A stretch of DNA of 13,691 nt from an uncultured Bacilli bacterium (GCA_934182615.1 CAKPRO010000018.1:1-13691); one strand, 5' to 3'; numbered from the stretch's first letter, positions 5,605-12,460 are shown. Notes: generated from the letters alone by a model not told the origin. A program made the numbers and translations.

Positions 5605-8132
5605 ATTTTTTCTTTTAAAGAATTTAATATATTAATAGCTTCAATAGGTGTTATATTTAGAACATCTATTTTTTTTAGTTCTTCTTCAACAATACTCTTC
5701 TTTTCTTCAAAATTAAGAGGTAACATCATTTGCATAGAAGAATCTTTCTTACTATTATTATCTTTAGATTCATATTCATTTAAGATAACATTAGCTCTAT
5801 CAATTACTTCTTTAGGAAGACCCGCTAATGTAGCAACATTAATACCATAACTTTTATCTACTGATCCATCTTTTACTTTATGTAAGAAAGTAATATTACC
5901 ATTCTCTTCAATCGCAGATACATGTTTATTTTTTAAATTAGGAAGTGTATTTTCCATACTTGTAAGCTCATGATAATGAGTAGAAAATAATGTTTTACAT
6001 TTAATATTATTAGCTATATATTCTAGAATAGCTTCAGCTAAACTCATACCATCGTAAGTAGCGGTCCCTCTACCTAGTTCGTCAAAAAGAATTAAACTAT
6101 TTTTCGTAGCATTCTTAATAGCCCGAGAAGCCTCCATCATTTCTACCATAAATGTAGATTCACCACTTACTAAGTCATCACTTGCTCCTATTCTTGTAAA
6201 GATCTTATCAAATACTGGCAAATGAGCCTCTTCAGCAGGAACAAAGCATCCTATTTGAGCCATAATAGCAATAATACCAAGTTGCCTCATATAAGTAGAT
6301 TTACCAGCCATATTAGGACCAGTAATAAGTAAAATATCCGTATTATTATCCATAATAATATCATTAGGTACATATTCAGCATCTTTTAATACTTTCTCTA
6401 CGACTGGATGTCTAGAAGATATTACTTTGATTTCATTAGTACTATTTAATATAGGTCTAACATAACCATACTTTTCACTAACAAAAGCAAATGATTGTAA
6501 GACATCTATTTCACTAATTACTTTAGCATTCTTTTGTAATACTTTAATATATTCTTTACATTTATCTCTTATTTCTACGAATAAATTATATTCTAAATTA
6601 ATAATCTTATCTTCAGAAGACAAAATAATATCTTCTTTTTCTTTTAGTATAGGATTAATAAATCTTTCACAATTAGCAAGTGTTTGTTTTCTAGTATAAC
6701 CCATATCATCAGTAATCATAGATAAATATGAATTACTAACTTCTATATAATAGCCAAATACTTTATTAAATCCTACTTTTAATCCTTTAATACCAGTTCT
6801 TTCTCTCTCTTCTTTTTCAAAATTACTAATAAAGTCTTTTCCACCCTTACTTAGACTCTTTAATTCATCTAACTCACTAGAATATCCCTCTTTTATTAAG
6901 AAGCCATCTTTTAAACCATTTGGAGCATCTTCATTAATAGCCTTCTCTAAAAGATCATATAAGTCATTTAAAGGATGTACTTCATCATAAAAATTAATTT
7001 TCTCTAATTTATCTTTAATACTAGGAAGTACTTTTAAGGAACTCTTTAATTGTAATAAATCTTTAGCATTAGCAGAACCAAATGATATTCTACCACATAA
7101 TCTTTCTAAGTCATATACTTCATATAAATCATTTCTAAGTTCTTCAGCTAATATAAATTCTTCAAGCAACTTAGTAACAATATTATATCTTTCATTTATT
7201 CTAGACATATCTACTAATGGATTCTCAATAAAATATTTTAACTTTCTACTTCCCATAGCAGTCTTAGTATTATCTAAAAGCCATAATAAAGAATATGTTC
7301 TTTCCTTAGTTCTTAAACATTCAGTTAATTCTAAATTTCTCTTAGTATGAATATCCATCATTAATGATGATTCATCTTTTTTAATTATTACCTTTTGAAA
7401 ATGAGATAGATTTCTTTTTTGTACAACACTTAAATAATATAATAATAACTGTATAGATTTTATTATTCTATCATCATCTATATTACTATATATATCATTA
7501 TAATTATCAGTAAGAAAAGAATCCTCTATAGTTACTGGTATCTTTTGACTCCTTATACTAGATATTAATTCTTTATCTACATTACTATCTACAATTAATT
7601 CTTTTATCTCTAAAGATAATAATTTATATATAATATCTGAATTACTACTATATAAAGAAGAATATATATCACCAGTAGTAATATCTGAATATGTAAAAGC
7701 ATATCCATATCCAAAGCTATATAAACTACCTATATAATTATTTTCTTTTTCATTTAATGAATTAGCATTAATAATAGTACCAGAAGATATTACTTCAATT
7801 ATATCTCTTTTAACTATTCCCTTAGCATTCTTAGGATCTTCTAACTGTTCACATATAGCTACTTTAAAGCCTTTTTTAATTAACTTATCAATATATATTT
7901 CAGCAGCATGATGTGGTATTCCACACATAGGAACTTTCTCTTCTAATCCAGCACTCTTGCCAGTAAGAGTAAGTTCTAAAGCATGAGCTACTACTTCAGC
8001 ATCTTCAAAAAACATTTCATAAAAATCTCCTAATCTATATAATATTATTACATCTTCATATTTATCTTTTAATTCAACATAATGTTTCATCATTGGAGAT
8101 AATTTACTTCTATCTACATCATTTCTCTTCAT
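5598..8132 (-). CDS. mutS: DNA mismatch repair protein MutS
   Basis: MutS recognises base mismatches and small loops, slides as an ATP-bound clamp and recruits MutL. The 844-aa product is full length. Domain I carries the mismatch-reading motif DFYEMF (37-42, Phe and Glu). It is followed by the connector, the lever/clamp helices (about 260-560) and the ABC-type ATPase: Walker A GPNMAGKS (605-612), SGESTFM (656-662), Walker B ILFDELGRGT (681-690) and STHYHEL (717-723). The C-terminal LNSLKEKIK region resembles the short dimerisation tail. It is transcribed alone from the promoter at 8157-8186; mutL is not adjacent downstream, where yafQ converges. The start at 8132 has a moderate GAAGG ribosome binding site. 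The 5' flank is divergent from the small RNA gene. Confidence 0.97.
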   Translation of the reverse strand: MKRNDVDRSKLSPMMKHYVELKDKYEDVIILYRLGDFYEMFFEDAEVVAHALELTLTGKSAGLEEKVPMCGIPHHAAEIYIDKLIKKGFKVAICEQLEDPKNAKGIVKRDIIEVISSGTIINANSLNEKENNYIGSLYSFGYGYAFTYSDITTGDIYSSLYSSNSDIIYKLLSLEIKELIVDSNVDKELISSIRSQKIPVTIEDSFLTDNYNDIYSNIDDDRIIKSIQLLLYYLSVVQKRNLSHFQKVIIKKDESSLMMDIHTKRNLELTECLRTKERTYSLLWLLDNTKTAMGSRKLKYFIENPLVDMSRINERYNIVTKLLEEFILAEELRNDLYEVYDLERLCGRISFGSANAKDLLQLKSSLKVLPSIKDKLEKINFYDEVHPLNDLYDLLEKAINEDAPNGLKDGFLIKEGYSSELDELKSLSKGGKDFISNFEKEERERTGIKGLKVGFNKVFGYYIEVSNSYLSMITDDMGYTRKQTLANCERFINPILKEKEDIILSSEDKIINLEYNLFVEIRDKCKEYIKVLQKNAKVISEIDVLQSFAFVSEKYGYVRPILNSTNEIKVISSRHPVVEKVLKDAEYVPNDIIMDNNTDILLITGPNMAGKSTYMRQLGIIAIMAQIGCFVPAEEAHLPVFDKIFTRIGASDDLVSGESTFMVEMMEASRAIKNATKNSLILFDELGRGTATYDGMSLAEAILEYIANNIKCKTLFSTHYHELTSMENTLPNLKNKHVSAIEENGNITFLHKVKDGSVDKSYGINVATLAGLPKEVIDRANVILNEYESKDNNSKKDSSMQMMLPLNFEEKKSIVEEELKKIDVLNITPIEAINILNSLKEKIK

Positions 8133-8156
8133 ATTTACTACCTTCTCTGTTTATAT

Positions 8157-8186
8157 ATTATACCATATCAAAATACTTAATATCAA
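8157..8186 (-). promoter_or_regulatory. mutS promoter
   Basis: Minus strand: TTGATA (8181-8186), 18-bp spacer, TATAAT (8157-8162) preceded by TGG, an extended -10. Transcription would start near 8150, giving a leader of about 18 nt. Confidence 0.75.
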
Positions 8187-8254
8187 TATCTTTTTATTTA
8201 TCAACATAATAAAATTAAGTATTTAAACCCTTTTAATAAATTTAAATATAGTTA

Positions 8255-8283
8255 TTGATATTTTTATAATTTTTTAGTAGAAT
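8255..8283 (+). promoter_or_regulatory. Promoter of the small RNA
   Basis: TTGATA (8255-8260), exactly 17 bp, TAGAAT (8278-8283). Predicted transcription start is at 8290-8291. No ORF with a ribosome binding site follows before the terminator at 8366-8393. Confidence 0.7.
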
Positions 8284-8289
8284 ACTTAT

Positions 8290-8393
8290 AGGAAGAGAAA
8301 TTTATCCATAATAAAAATGGGTAACACCTAGTCTCAAAAGGTGTTCTCTCCATAATGTTGTTATAGAGCACCCCTGAAGGGTGCTCATTTTTT
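8290..8393 (+). ncRNA. Small RNA of about 104 nt, candidate antisense antitoxin
   Basis: The unit is bounded by the promoter at 8255-8283 and a strong terminator. It can fold as a three-way junction. P1 pairs ggaagag (8291-8297) with ctctcc (8346-8351), with one bulged A. P2 pairs atccat (8304-8309) with atgggt (8317-8322). P3 pairs aacacct (8323-8329) with aggtgtt (8339-8345). The terminator hairpin is the fourth stem. I do not recognise SRP RNA, 6S, tmRNA, RNase P or a known riboswitch core. It has no coding potential and converges on two minus-strand micro-ORFs. Its 3' end touches the stop codon of the 24-aa ORF, the arrangement seen in txpA/RatA- and bsrG/SR4-type systems. The RNA is well supported by its signals; the antitoxin role is inference. 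Confidence 0.6.
8366..8393 (+). terminator. Intrinsic terminator of the small RNA
   Basis: GAGCACCC (8366-8373), loop CTGAA, GGGTGCTC (8379-8386), followed by A and six T (8388-8393). It is a strong, GC-rich stem for this genome. On the opposite strand the stem is not followed by a U-tract, so it ends only the plus-strand RNA. Confidence 0.9.
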
Positions 8394-8466
8394 ATCTATG
8401 GTTACGACTATCTATTAAGTATAATGTAACTAAAGTAAACCATATTATTAGTATGATTTCATTCAC
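8392..8466 (-). CDS. Putative 24-aa hydrophobic toxin-like peptide
   Basis: GTG start at 8466, with a GAGGG ribosome-binding-like sequence at 8476-8480 (9-nt spacer), and TAA stop at 8392-8394. The peptide begins with NEIILIIWFTLVTLYLI as one continuous hydrophobic span and ends DSRNHR, a short charged tail. This is the layout of Hok/TxpA/Fst/holin-like type I toxins, which insert in the membrane. It overlaps the end of the 14-aa ORF (GTGAATGA), as hok overlaps mok. Its 3' end abuts the terminator of the convergent small RNA. It is too short for statistical support. The claim rests on its hydrophobicity, signals and arrangement. Confidence 0.45.
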   Translation of the reverse strand: MNEIILIIWFTLVTLYLIDSRNHR

Positions 8467-8503
8467 TTACTAAAACCCTCATTTCTGTTTGCTTTTTCAG
8501 CAT
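8459..8503 (-). CDS. Putative 14-aa leader ORF upstream of the toxin-like peptide
   Basis: The ATG at 8503 has an excellent GGAAGGAG ribosome binding site (8511-8518, 7-nt spacer) and encodes MLKKQTEMRVLVSE, ending in a TGA (8459-8461) that overlaps the start of the 24-aa ORF. Coupled translation of the hydrophobic peptide is the likely purpose. The AAGGAG core can pair with CTCCTT (complement of 8533-8538) just upstream, which would hide the ribosome binding site. Confidence 0.45.
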   Translation of the reverse strand: MLKKQTEMRVLVSE

Positions 8504-8642
8504 AGCATCACTCCTTCCTTAAATACTTAAAAAAGGAGAGACGCACCTTATTGACATTACCTAGAACCCCCCTATATTTATACTTAATAGTCAATATAAT
8601 ATGGCTATTTATTTATACTTTTTATATACATACAAACGCATA

Positions 8643-9371
8643 TTATTTGCTATCACTTATCATTTTCTTTTTAAACAAAAATATTTCTAATACTATAGTT
8701 ATTATTGTATATATAACCACTATTAAAGTGCTAGTTAATATATTGTTGCAACTATTATTTAATACACTTTTAGTTATATTTAAAGTACTTTGAAATGGTA
8801 ATATTTTACATATAGTACTAAAAGTATTACCAACCATATCAGTACTAAAATACATACCACTAGTAAAGGCTACTAACTGTACTACTATACTAGATACTCC
8901 TGAAGATGATTTTTCAGTAGTTATTGTTCCTATTAATATACCAAGAGATATAAATAATAAAGATATAGGTATTGATACTAATATTGTATAAATAATATTT
9001 ATACTAAAGTTTAATCCCAGTAACATAGCAGTCATAAAGAATAATATATTTTGTATTAACACTATTGGTAATACTGATATACTATATCCTAAGATATAAT
9101 CTATACTCTTCATTGGAGATACCCCAAGTCTAGTAGTAAGAGATGTACTTCGATCTTTAGCTACTAATGAAGAAGTAAACATTGTTATAAAAGATAAACT
9201 AAATATAATAATACCAGGAGTAAAATTCTCTATATTATATACTTCATTTGGTATTTTAAACTGCTTAAATATATATAATAGAAATAATGGTAAAATAATA
9301 GAAAAGATAATACTAAGCGGATCTCTTATTATTTCTTTAAAATTCCTATTAGCAAATGTTAGTGTTCTCAT
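8643..9371 (-). CDS. ABC-2 type transporter permease, 242 aa
   Basis: This integral membrane subunit carries about six hydrophobic spans: roughly residues 20-36, 52-72, 95-115, 122-150, 170-190 and 212-232. It has a short cytoplasmic start, RTLTFANRNFKEIIRDP, typical of ABC-2 permeases of the drug/antibiotic efflux type. It pairs with the ATPase just upstream, whose end it overlaps by 23 bp; its own ribosome binding site is GGAGG with the ATG at 9371. The likely job is export of a small molecule, lipid or peptide, or self-protection; the substrate cannot be inferred. No terminator is visible after the stop, so transcripts may run on into the micro-ORFs at 8459-8503 and 8392-8466. Confidence 0.87.
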   Translation of the reverse strand: MRTLTFANRNFKEIIRDPLSIIFSIILPLFLLYIFKQFKIPNEVYNIENFTPGIIIFSLSFITMFTSSLVAKDRSTSLTTRLGVSPMKSIDYILGYSISVLPIVLIQNILFFMTAMLLGLNFSINIIYTILVSIPISLLFISLGILIGTITTEKSSSGVSSIVVQLVAFTSGMYFSTDMVGNTFSTICKILPFQSTLNITKSVLNNSCNNILTSTLIVVIYTIITIVLEIFLFKKKMISDSK

Positions 9372-10083
9372 TATTATCCTCCTCTATTATTTTTATAAAA
9401 GCATCTTCAAAGTTTTTAGTTTTAGCTTTTTTTATTAATTCTTTAGAAGTACCCAGTTCTATTAACTTACCTTTATTCATTATACCTATTCTATCAGATA
9501 ATACTTCAGCTTCTTCCATATAATGAGTAGTAAGTATAATAGTAGTTTTTCCTTTTAATGCTTCTATTACTTTCCATAAGTCATGTCTTGATATTACATC
9601 TAAACCTAGAGTTGGTTCATCTAAAAACAATATTTTAGGATCATTTATTAAAGATATCGCAATAGATAATTTTCTTTGATAACCACCAGATAATGTCCTA
9701 GCCTTTTGTTTTAATACTTCTTCTAATTTAAATAATTTTATTAACTCTTTTATTTTATCTTCTTTATTAGGTATTTGATATATACCTGCCATAAAATATA
9801 AATTTTCTAATACTGTTAAATTAGATGCTACCGCAGTCTCTTGAGGAGATATATTTATTATTTCTTTTATTTTACTACTATCTTTTACTAAATCTAAATT
9901 ATTTATATCTACCTCTCCACTAGTAGGTAATATTAATGTAGATAACATCTTAATAGTAGTAGTCTTACCCGCTCCATTAGTTCCAAGTAAAGAAAATAAT
10001 TCCCCTGTCTTTATTTCTAAATTTAAATTATCTACTGCTAATTTATCTTTATATTTCTTAGTTAAATTATTTATCTTTATCAT
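9349..10083 (-). CDS. ABC transporter ATP-binding protein, 244 aa
   Basis: This is the complete nucleotide-binding subunit that powers the adjacent permease. Motifs in order are Walker A GTNGAGKT (34-41), Q-loop at Gln81 (ISPQET), signature LSGGYQ (131-136), Walker B ILFLDEP (151-157), D-loop and switch His187 (LTTHYMEEAE). It is most like the DrrA/CcmA-type single-domain exporters. The ATG at 10083 follows an AGGAGG ribosome binding site inside the end of the AbrB-like gene (17-bp overlap), so the three genes are translated as one coupled unit: regulator, ATPase, permease. Confidence 0.95.
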   Translation of the reverse strand: MIKINNLTKKYKDKLAVDNLNLEIKTGELFSLLGTNGAGKTTTIKMLSTLILPTSGEVDINNLDLVKDSSKIKEIINISPQETAVASNLTVLENLYFMAGIYQIPNKEDKIKELIKLFKLEEVLKQKARTLSGGYQRKLSIAISLINDPKILFLDEPTLGLDVISRHDLWKVIEALKGKTTIILTTHYMEEAEVLSDRIGIMNKGKLIELGTSKELIKKAKTKNFEDAFIKIIEEDNNENTNIC

Positions 10084-10279
10084 TAGATCCTCCTAATATA
10101 TTATTAGTAGCAGCCTCAATTACATCTGACTTTACTAAAGCTATTCCTTTTTTAGAATCTGCTAGTACTATTAAAGAATCTCCCGGATTTATATCAAAGA
10201 TATCTCTTACTTCTTTAGGTATTACTATTTGTCCTTTCTCTCCTACTTTACTTATACCCATATATTTATTTTTCTTCAT
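10067..10279 (-). CDS. AbrB/SpoVT-fold transcription regulator, 70 aa
   Basis: The swapped-hairpin AbrB DNA-binding domain occupies residues about 6-50, with KVGEKGQIVIPKEVRDIFDI and NPGDSLIVLADSKKGIALV, the standard signature. The rest is a short polar tail. Proteins of this size bind DNA as dimers and usually act as transition-state or local regulators; the fold is also found in MazE antitoxins, but no MazF-like gene lies next to it. As the first gene of a tightly overlapped operon with an ABC exporter, it probably controls that operon itself. The start at 10279 has an AAAGGA ribosome binding site. Four 9-bp repeats over its promoter are the obvious candidate operator. Confidence 0.9.
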   Translation of the reverse strand: MKKNKYMGISKVGEKGQIVIPKEVRDIFDINPGDSLIVLADSKKGIALVKSDVIEAATNNILGGSNDKDK

Positions 10280-10298
10280 TATATTATTTCCTTTCTAA

Positions 10299-10334
10299 AG
10301 TTATACTAGTTATACTTTTCATACTAATTATACT
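10299..10334 (-). repeat. Four tandem 9-bp direct repeats over the -10 box and start site
   Basis: Read on the minus strand: AGTATAATT (10326-10334), AGTATGAAA (10317-10325), AGTATAACT (10308-10316), AGTATAACT (10299-10307). All are in strict 9-bp register, so AGTAT recurs about once per helical turn. The first copy contains the -10 box. They are a likely operator for the AbrB-like protein or another regulator. Confidence 0.75.
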
Positions 10335-10355
10335 ATCTATTATATATATAGTCAA
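10327..10355 (-). promoter_or_regulatory. Promoter of the AbrB-ABC operon
   Basis: Minus strand: TTGACT (10350-10355), 17 bp, TATAAT (10327-10332). Near consensus. Predicted transcription start is about 10320, inside the 9-bp repeat array, which implies repression when the array is occupied. Confidence 0.82.
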
Positions 10356-10369
10356 TACTAAAAATATTT

Positions 10370-10395
10370 ATGAGAAAGACCTGAGTCTTTCTCAT
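10370..10395 (-). terminator. Second hairpin after the pentapeptide gene
   Basis: Perfect 11-bp stem atgagaaagac/gtctttctcat (10370-10380, 10385-10395) with a 4-nt loop. On the minus strand it is followed by AAATATTTTTAG, a partly broken U-tract. It lies 14 bp upstream of the -35 box of the next operon and likely insulates it. Confidence 0.6.
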
Positions 10396-10423
10396 ACCAC
10401 GAAATACTATATGATGAAGTACC

Positions 10424-10451
10424 AAATAAAAAGAAGATTAATTTCTTCTTT
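10424..10451 (-). terminator. Terminator overlapping the pentapeptide gene stop
   Basis: Stem aaagaaga/tcttcttt (10430-10437, 10444-10451), extendable outward with bulges through A/T pairs. The minus-strand RNA continues with TTTTTATTT. It includes part of the TAA at 10450-10452. Confidence 0.6.
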
Positions 10452-11073
10452 ATTTTATTTGTACTCCAAATAATGATATAATATCACTAGCTTGAAGAAC
10501 ATTTATTTTTATACCTTTTAATGAATTAATATCAAAAACTATTCTTTCTATATTACAAGTAGAAAAATCAACATCTTTTAAATTGATCCTAATAAATTCC
10601 GTTTCATTAAAAGTACTATTATATAAACTTATATTCTTAATCTTAGATTCAGTAAATATACTATTACTAAAATTGCTATCAATTATCTCAACATTATTTA
10701 AACTACTAGCAAAAAAATTAGTATATTTAGAATTACTACTACTAAAAGAAACATCTTTTAAACTACTATTAACAAAAGAAGTACCAAGTAATTTACAATT
10801 ATCAAATACTACTCTACTAAGTAATTTATTATCAAATACTTGATTAGATATATCACAGTCTTTAAATATTACATCTATTAAATCAACATTATCTAATTTT
10901 ATATTACTAAAATTAATATTATTAAAAATACAACTATCAAAAGTTATATCACTAATTATAATATTTTCTTTTATATTAGTATTATATAATTTATTACTAA
11001 AATCATTATCTTTTATACTATCTATAATACTATATTCTACACAGTTTTTTATTTTAGGACTAACTATTTTCAT
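10450..11073 (-). CDS. Pentapeptide-repeat protein (Qnr/MfpA-like layout), 207 aa
   Basis: The body (about residues 35-185) is a run of five-residue repeats with a central Phe or Leu and small/polar neighbours, e.g. CIFNNINFSNIKLDNVDL, KLLGTSFVNSSLKDVSF and IDSNFSNSIF. These fold into a right-handed four-sided beta-helix. The C-terminal LKGIKINVLQASDIISLFG helix-like end resembles the dimerisation end of Qnr/MfpA-type proteins, which mimic DNA and shield gyrase from poisons. This role is only a possibility here. I start at the ATG at 11073 because it has AAGGAGG in the right place; an upstream in-frame ATG (11109) would add 12 residues inside tag. It overlaps the end of tag by 14 bp and is translationally coupled to it, which suggests a DNA-damage or drug-protection pairing. 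Confidence 0.87.
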   Translation of the reverse strand: MKIVSPKIKNCVEYSIIDSIKDNDFSNKLYNTNIKENIIISDITFDSCIFNNINFSNIKLDNVDLIDVIFKDCDISNQVFDNKLLSRVVFDNCKLLGTSFVNSSLKDVSFSSSNSKYTNFFASSLNNVEIIDSNFSNSIFTESKIKNISLYNSTFNETEFIRINLKDVDFSTCNIERIVFDINSLKGIKINVLQASDIISLFGVQIK

Positions 11074-11617
11074 TAGCTTCCTCCTTATATAAATAACAAT
11101 CCCTATCATGAGAATATATTATACCAATAGCTTGAAGATATGAATATATAATCGTAGTACCTACAAATGTCATACCCCTTTTTCGTAGATCTTTAGATAG
11201 ATTGTCAGACAATTCAGAACTTGCCATATTTATTTCATAGTATATTTTGTTATTAGTAAAAGTTAAAAGATAATTCTTAAAACTTCCATATTCTTCTTTG
11301 ATATCTTTAAATATCTTAGTATTATTAATACTAGCCTTTATCTTTAGTTTATTTCTTATTATATCTTTATTTTCCTCTAATTCTTTTATTTTATCTTCAG
11401 TATAATTACATATTTTATCTATATCAAAATCATCATAGGCAGTCCTGAAGGCCTCCCTCTTATTTAGAACACATTCCCAAGATAATCCTGCTTGAAACAT
11501 CTCTAAGATTAACATTTCTAATAAATAAGTATCATCTAGATTTAATACACCCCATTCATTATCATGATAATCTATATATTTAGGATTATTTAAATTACAC
11601 CATTTACATCTATTCAT
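11060..11617 (-). CDS. tag: DNA-3-methyladenine glycosylase I
   Basis: Tag removes 3-methyladenine from alkylated DNA and starts base excision repair. The 185-aa protein is of normal length, begins MNRCKWCN, and has the zinc ligands of the family: Cys4, His18 and the C-terminal HDRDC (His170, Cys174). The DNEWG motif (19-23), the FQAGLSWECVLNKREAFR block (42-59) and the FVGTTIIYSYLQAIG region near the end are all typical. The ATG at 11617 has a GGAGAAG ribosome binding site. It is first in a two-gene unit with the pentapeptide protein and is probably read from the extended -10 promoter at 11693-11701. Confidence 0.96.
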   Translation of the reverse strand: MNRCKWCNLNNPKYIDYHDNEWGVLNLDDTYLLEMLILEMFQAGLSWECVLNKREAFRTAYDDFDIDKICNYTEDKIKELEENKDIIRNKLKIKASINNTKIFKDIKEEYGSFKNYLLTFTNNKIYYEINMASSELSDNLSKDLRKRGMTFVGTTIIYSYLQAIGIIYSHDRDCYLYKEEANENS

Positions 11618-11692
11618 ATCTCTTCTCCTTTGATAGTTTATCTTTTTTTATATTATTTTCATCCTCTTCAAAATATAATCCTGTCATTAATT

Positions 11693-11701
11693 ATTATAAC
11701 A
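11693..11701 (-). promoter_or_regulatory. Extended -10 promoter of tag
   Basis: Minus strand TGTTATAAT (TG at 11700-11701, TATAAT 11693-11698). No good -35 is seen at 17 bp. The leader would be about 68 nt, with no recognisable structure. Confidence 0.45.
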
Positions 11702-11764
11702 TACTTATCTATTTTTTTATTAGCATCAATTAATTTATGGTAATTTATAATTTTTTTAGGATTA

Positions 11765-11793
11765 AAATAAGAACTATTATCTAGTCCTTATTT
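11765..11793 (-). terminator. Hairpin at the end of the 85-aa gene
   Basis: The 12-bp arms aaataagaacta (11765-11776) and tagtccttattt (11782-11793) have one G-U pair and a 5-nt loop. The stop codon of the 85-aa gene lies in the stem. The minus-strand tail TTTTAAT is short, so termination may be partial. Confidence 0.55.
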
Positions 11794-12045
11794 ACTCTTT
11801 TTTAATTTATCTGTATAACCTGCAAACTTTATTTTAGTAGTAGATTCTGCAAAATGGTTATTTTTATTTTTGCTATTATGTAATTGTACCATCTTAATTG
11901 CGGGTACTATTTCATTATCTTGACAATTAGAAATTATATATGCTTCTTCATCTGTTATTTCCATACCATTAAAATATCTTAATAATGCTCCTCCTAGCAT
12001 ATATAATCTTTCCATACTTATTTTTTCTATTTCTTCTCTTTTCAT
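11788..12045 (-). CDS. Hypothetical protein, 85 aa
   Basis: Not recognised. The ATG at 12045 has an AAAGGAAA ribosome binding site. The N-terminal half (MKREEIEKISMERLYMLGG and EITDEEAYIISNCQDNEI) reads as two or three amphipathic helices with acidic and basic residues. The C-terminal third is basic (KFAGYTDKLKKSK). There is no signal peptide, no membrane span and no metal-binding motif. It follows csaA by about 55 bp of A/T-rich DNA and ends in its own hairpin, so it is probably the last gene of that transcript. The helical, charged composition would fit a small cytoplasmic or nucleic-acid-binding protein, but nothing more specific can be said. Confidence 0.65.
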   Translation of the reverse strand: MKREEIEKISMERLYMLGGALLRYFNGMEITDEEAYIISNCQDNEIVPAIKMVQLHNSKNKNNHFAESTTKIKFAGYTDKLKKSK

Positions 12046-12100
12046 AATTTATTTTCCTTTATTAATTAATTTATATTTTATTTATAATATGTAGTAAAAC

Positions 12101-12427
12101 TTAGTATACTCTTCTACCATTTTCTACTTGTCTTTCTAGATTTAATAAAACTACTCCATCTTTAGTATCTACCCCTAGTACAAGCACTTCACTAGTAACA
12201 TCTCCTATTTTCATTGGACTAAAATTAGTAACCACTATTACTTGCATATTTATTAAATCTTCTGGTTTATAGACATTAGTTATTTGAGCAGAAGTTTTCT
12301 TTATACCTAGTTCTCCCAAGTCTATTGTTAATTTATAAGCAGGTTTTCTTGCTTTTTCATTAACTGCTGCTTCTATTATAGTACCTACTCGCATATCTAC
12401 TTTTTTAAAATCCTCTATCGTTATCAT
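12101..12427 (-). CDS. csaA: CsaA-type tRNA-binding / chaperone-like protein
   Basis: A stand-alone OB-fold tRNA-binding domain of 108 aa, the same fold as the C-terminal domain of methionyl-tRNA synthetase. Family hallmarks are DMRVGTIIEA (11-20), KARKPAYKLTIDLG (25-38), KKTSAQITNVY (43-53) and VVTNFSPMKIGDVTSEVLVLG (65-85). It ends ENGRRVY, close to the usual length of about 110 aa. CsaA forms dimers that bind tRNA-like RNA and has been linked to protein export in Bacillus. The ATG at 12427 has an AAAGGAG ribosome binding site. The alternative reading as a truncated MetG is unlikely, because the domain is complete and has its own start signals. Confidence 0.93.
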   Translation of the reverse strand: MITIEDFKKVDMRVGTIIEAAVNEKARKPAYKLTIDLGELGIKKTSAQITNVYKPEDLINMQVIVVTNFSPMKIGDVTSEVLVLGVDTKDGVVLLNLERQVENGRRVY

Positions 12428-12451
12428 TTTACTTCTCCTTTATATATCACT

Positions 12452-12460
12452 AGTATATCA
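12452..12460 (-). promoter_or_regulatory. Possible extended -10 promoter of csaA
   Basis: Minus strand TGATATACT (TG at 12459-12460, TATACT 12452-12457), 25 nt before the csaA start. There is no convincing -35. Confidence 0.35.

Larger units (their letters stand above)
8340..8547. repeat. Complementary arms flanking the micro-ORFs
   Basis: ggtgttctctcc (8340-8351) and ggagagacgcacc (8535-8547) are near-perfect inverted repeats: GGTG and TCTCTCC match, with CG against T between. In a minus-strand transcript they would lie at the 5' and 3' ends and could close it into a long-range pairing, a known device of type I toxin mRNAs. Confidence 0.6.

Noticed and set aside
8290..8393. Small RNA as SRP RNA, 6S RNA or a purine-type three-way-junction riboswitch
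   Set aside because: No GGAA apical loop of SRP RNA, no long 6S-like bubble, no conserved loop or junction bases of purine riboswitches, and no gene on the same strand directly downstream.
8551..8578. TTGACA-16 bp-TATATT promoter-like sequence on the plus strand
   Set aside because: It would only make RNA antisense to the 3' end of the permease, and nothing downstream needs it. AT-rich DNA gives many such matches. Kept as a possible but unsupported antisense promoter.
8551..8793. Plus-strand open frame of 80 codons from a TTG, hydrophobic, with GGAGAG upstream
   Set aside because: Most of it is antisense to the ABC permease, where hydrophobic codons on one strand give hydrophobic codons on the other. 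The TTG also forms part of a TTGACA sequence, and the GGAGAG is better explained as one arm of the inverted repeat.
10583..10843. Leucine-rich plus-strand open frame opposite the pentapeptide gene
   Set aside because: Shadow of the regular Asn/Ser/Phe codons of the pentapeptide repeats; no start signals.
11675..11787. Open frame continuing in frame after the stop of the 85-aa gene for about 38 codons
   Set aside because: It has no start codon and covers the terminator hairpin and the tag promoter. A stop-free run of this length is not rare enough to claim readthrough.
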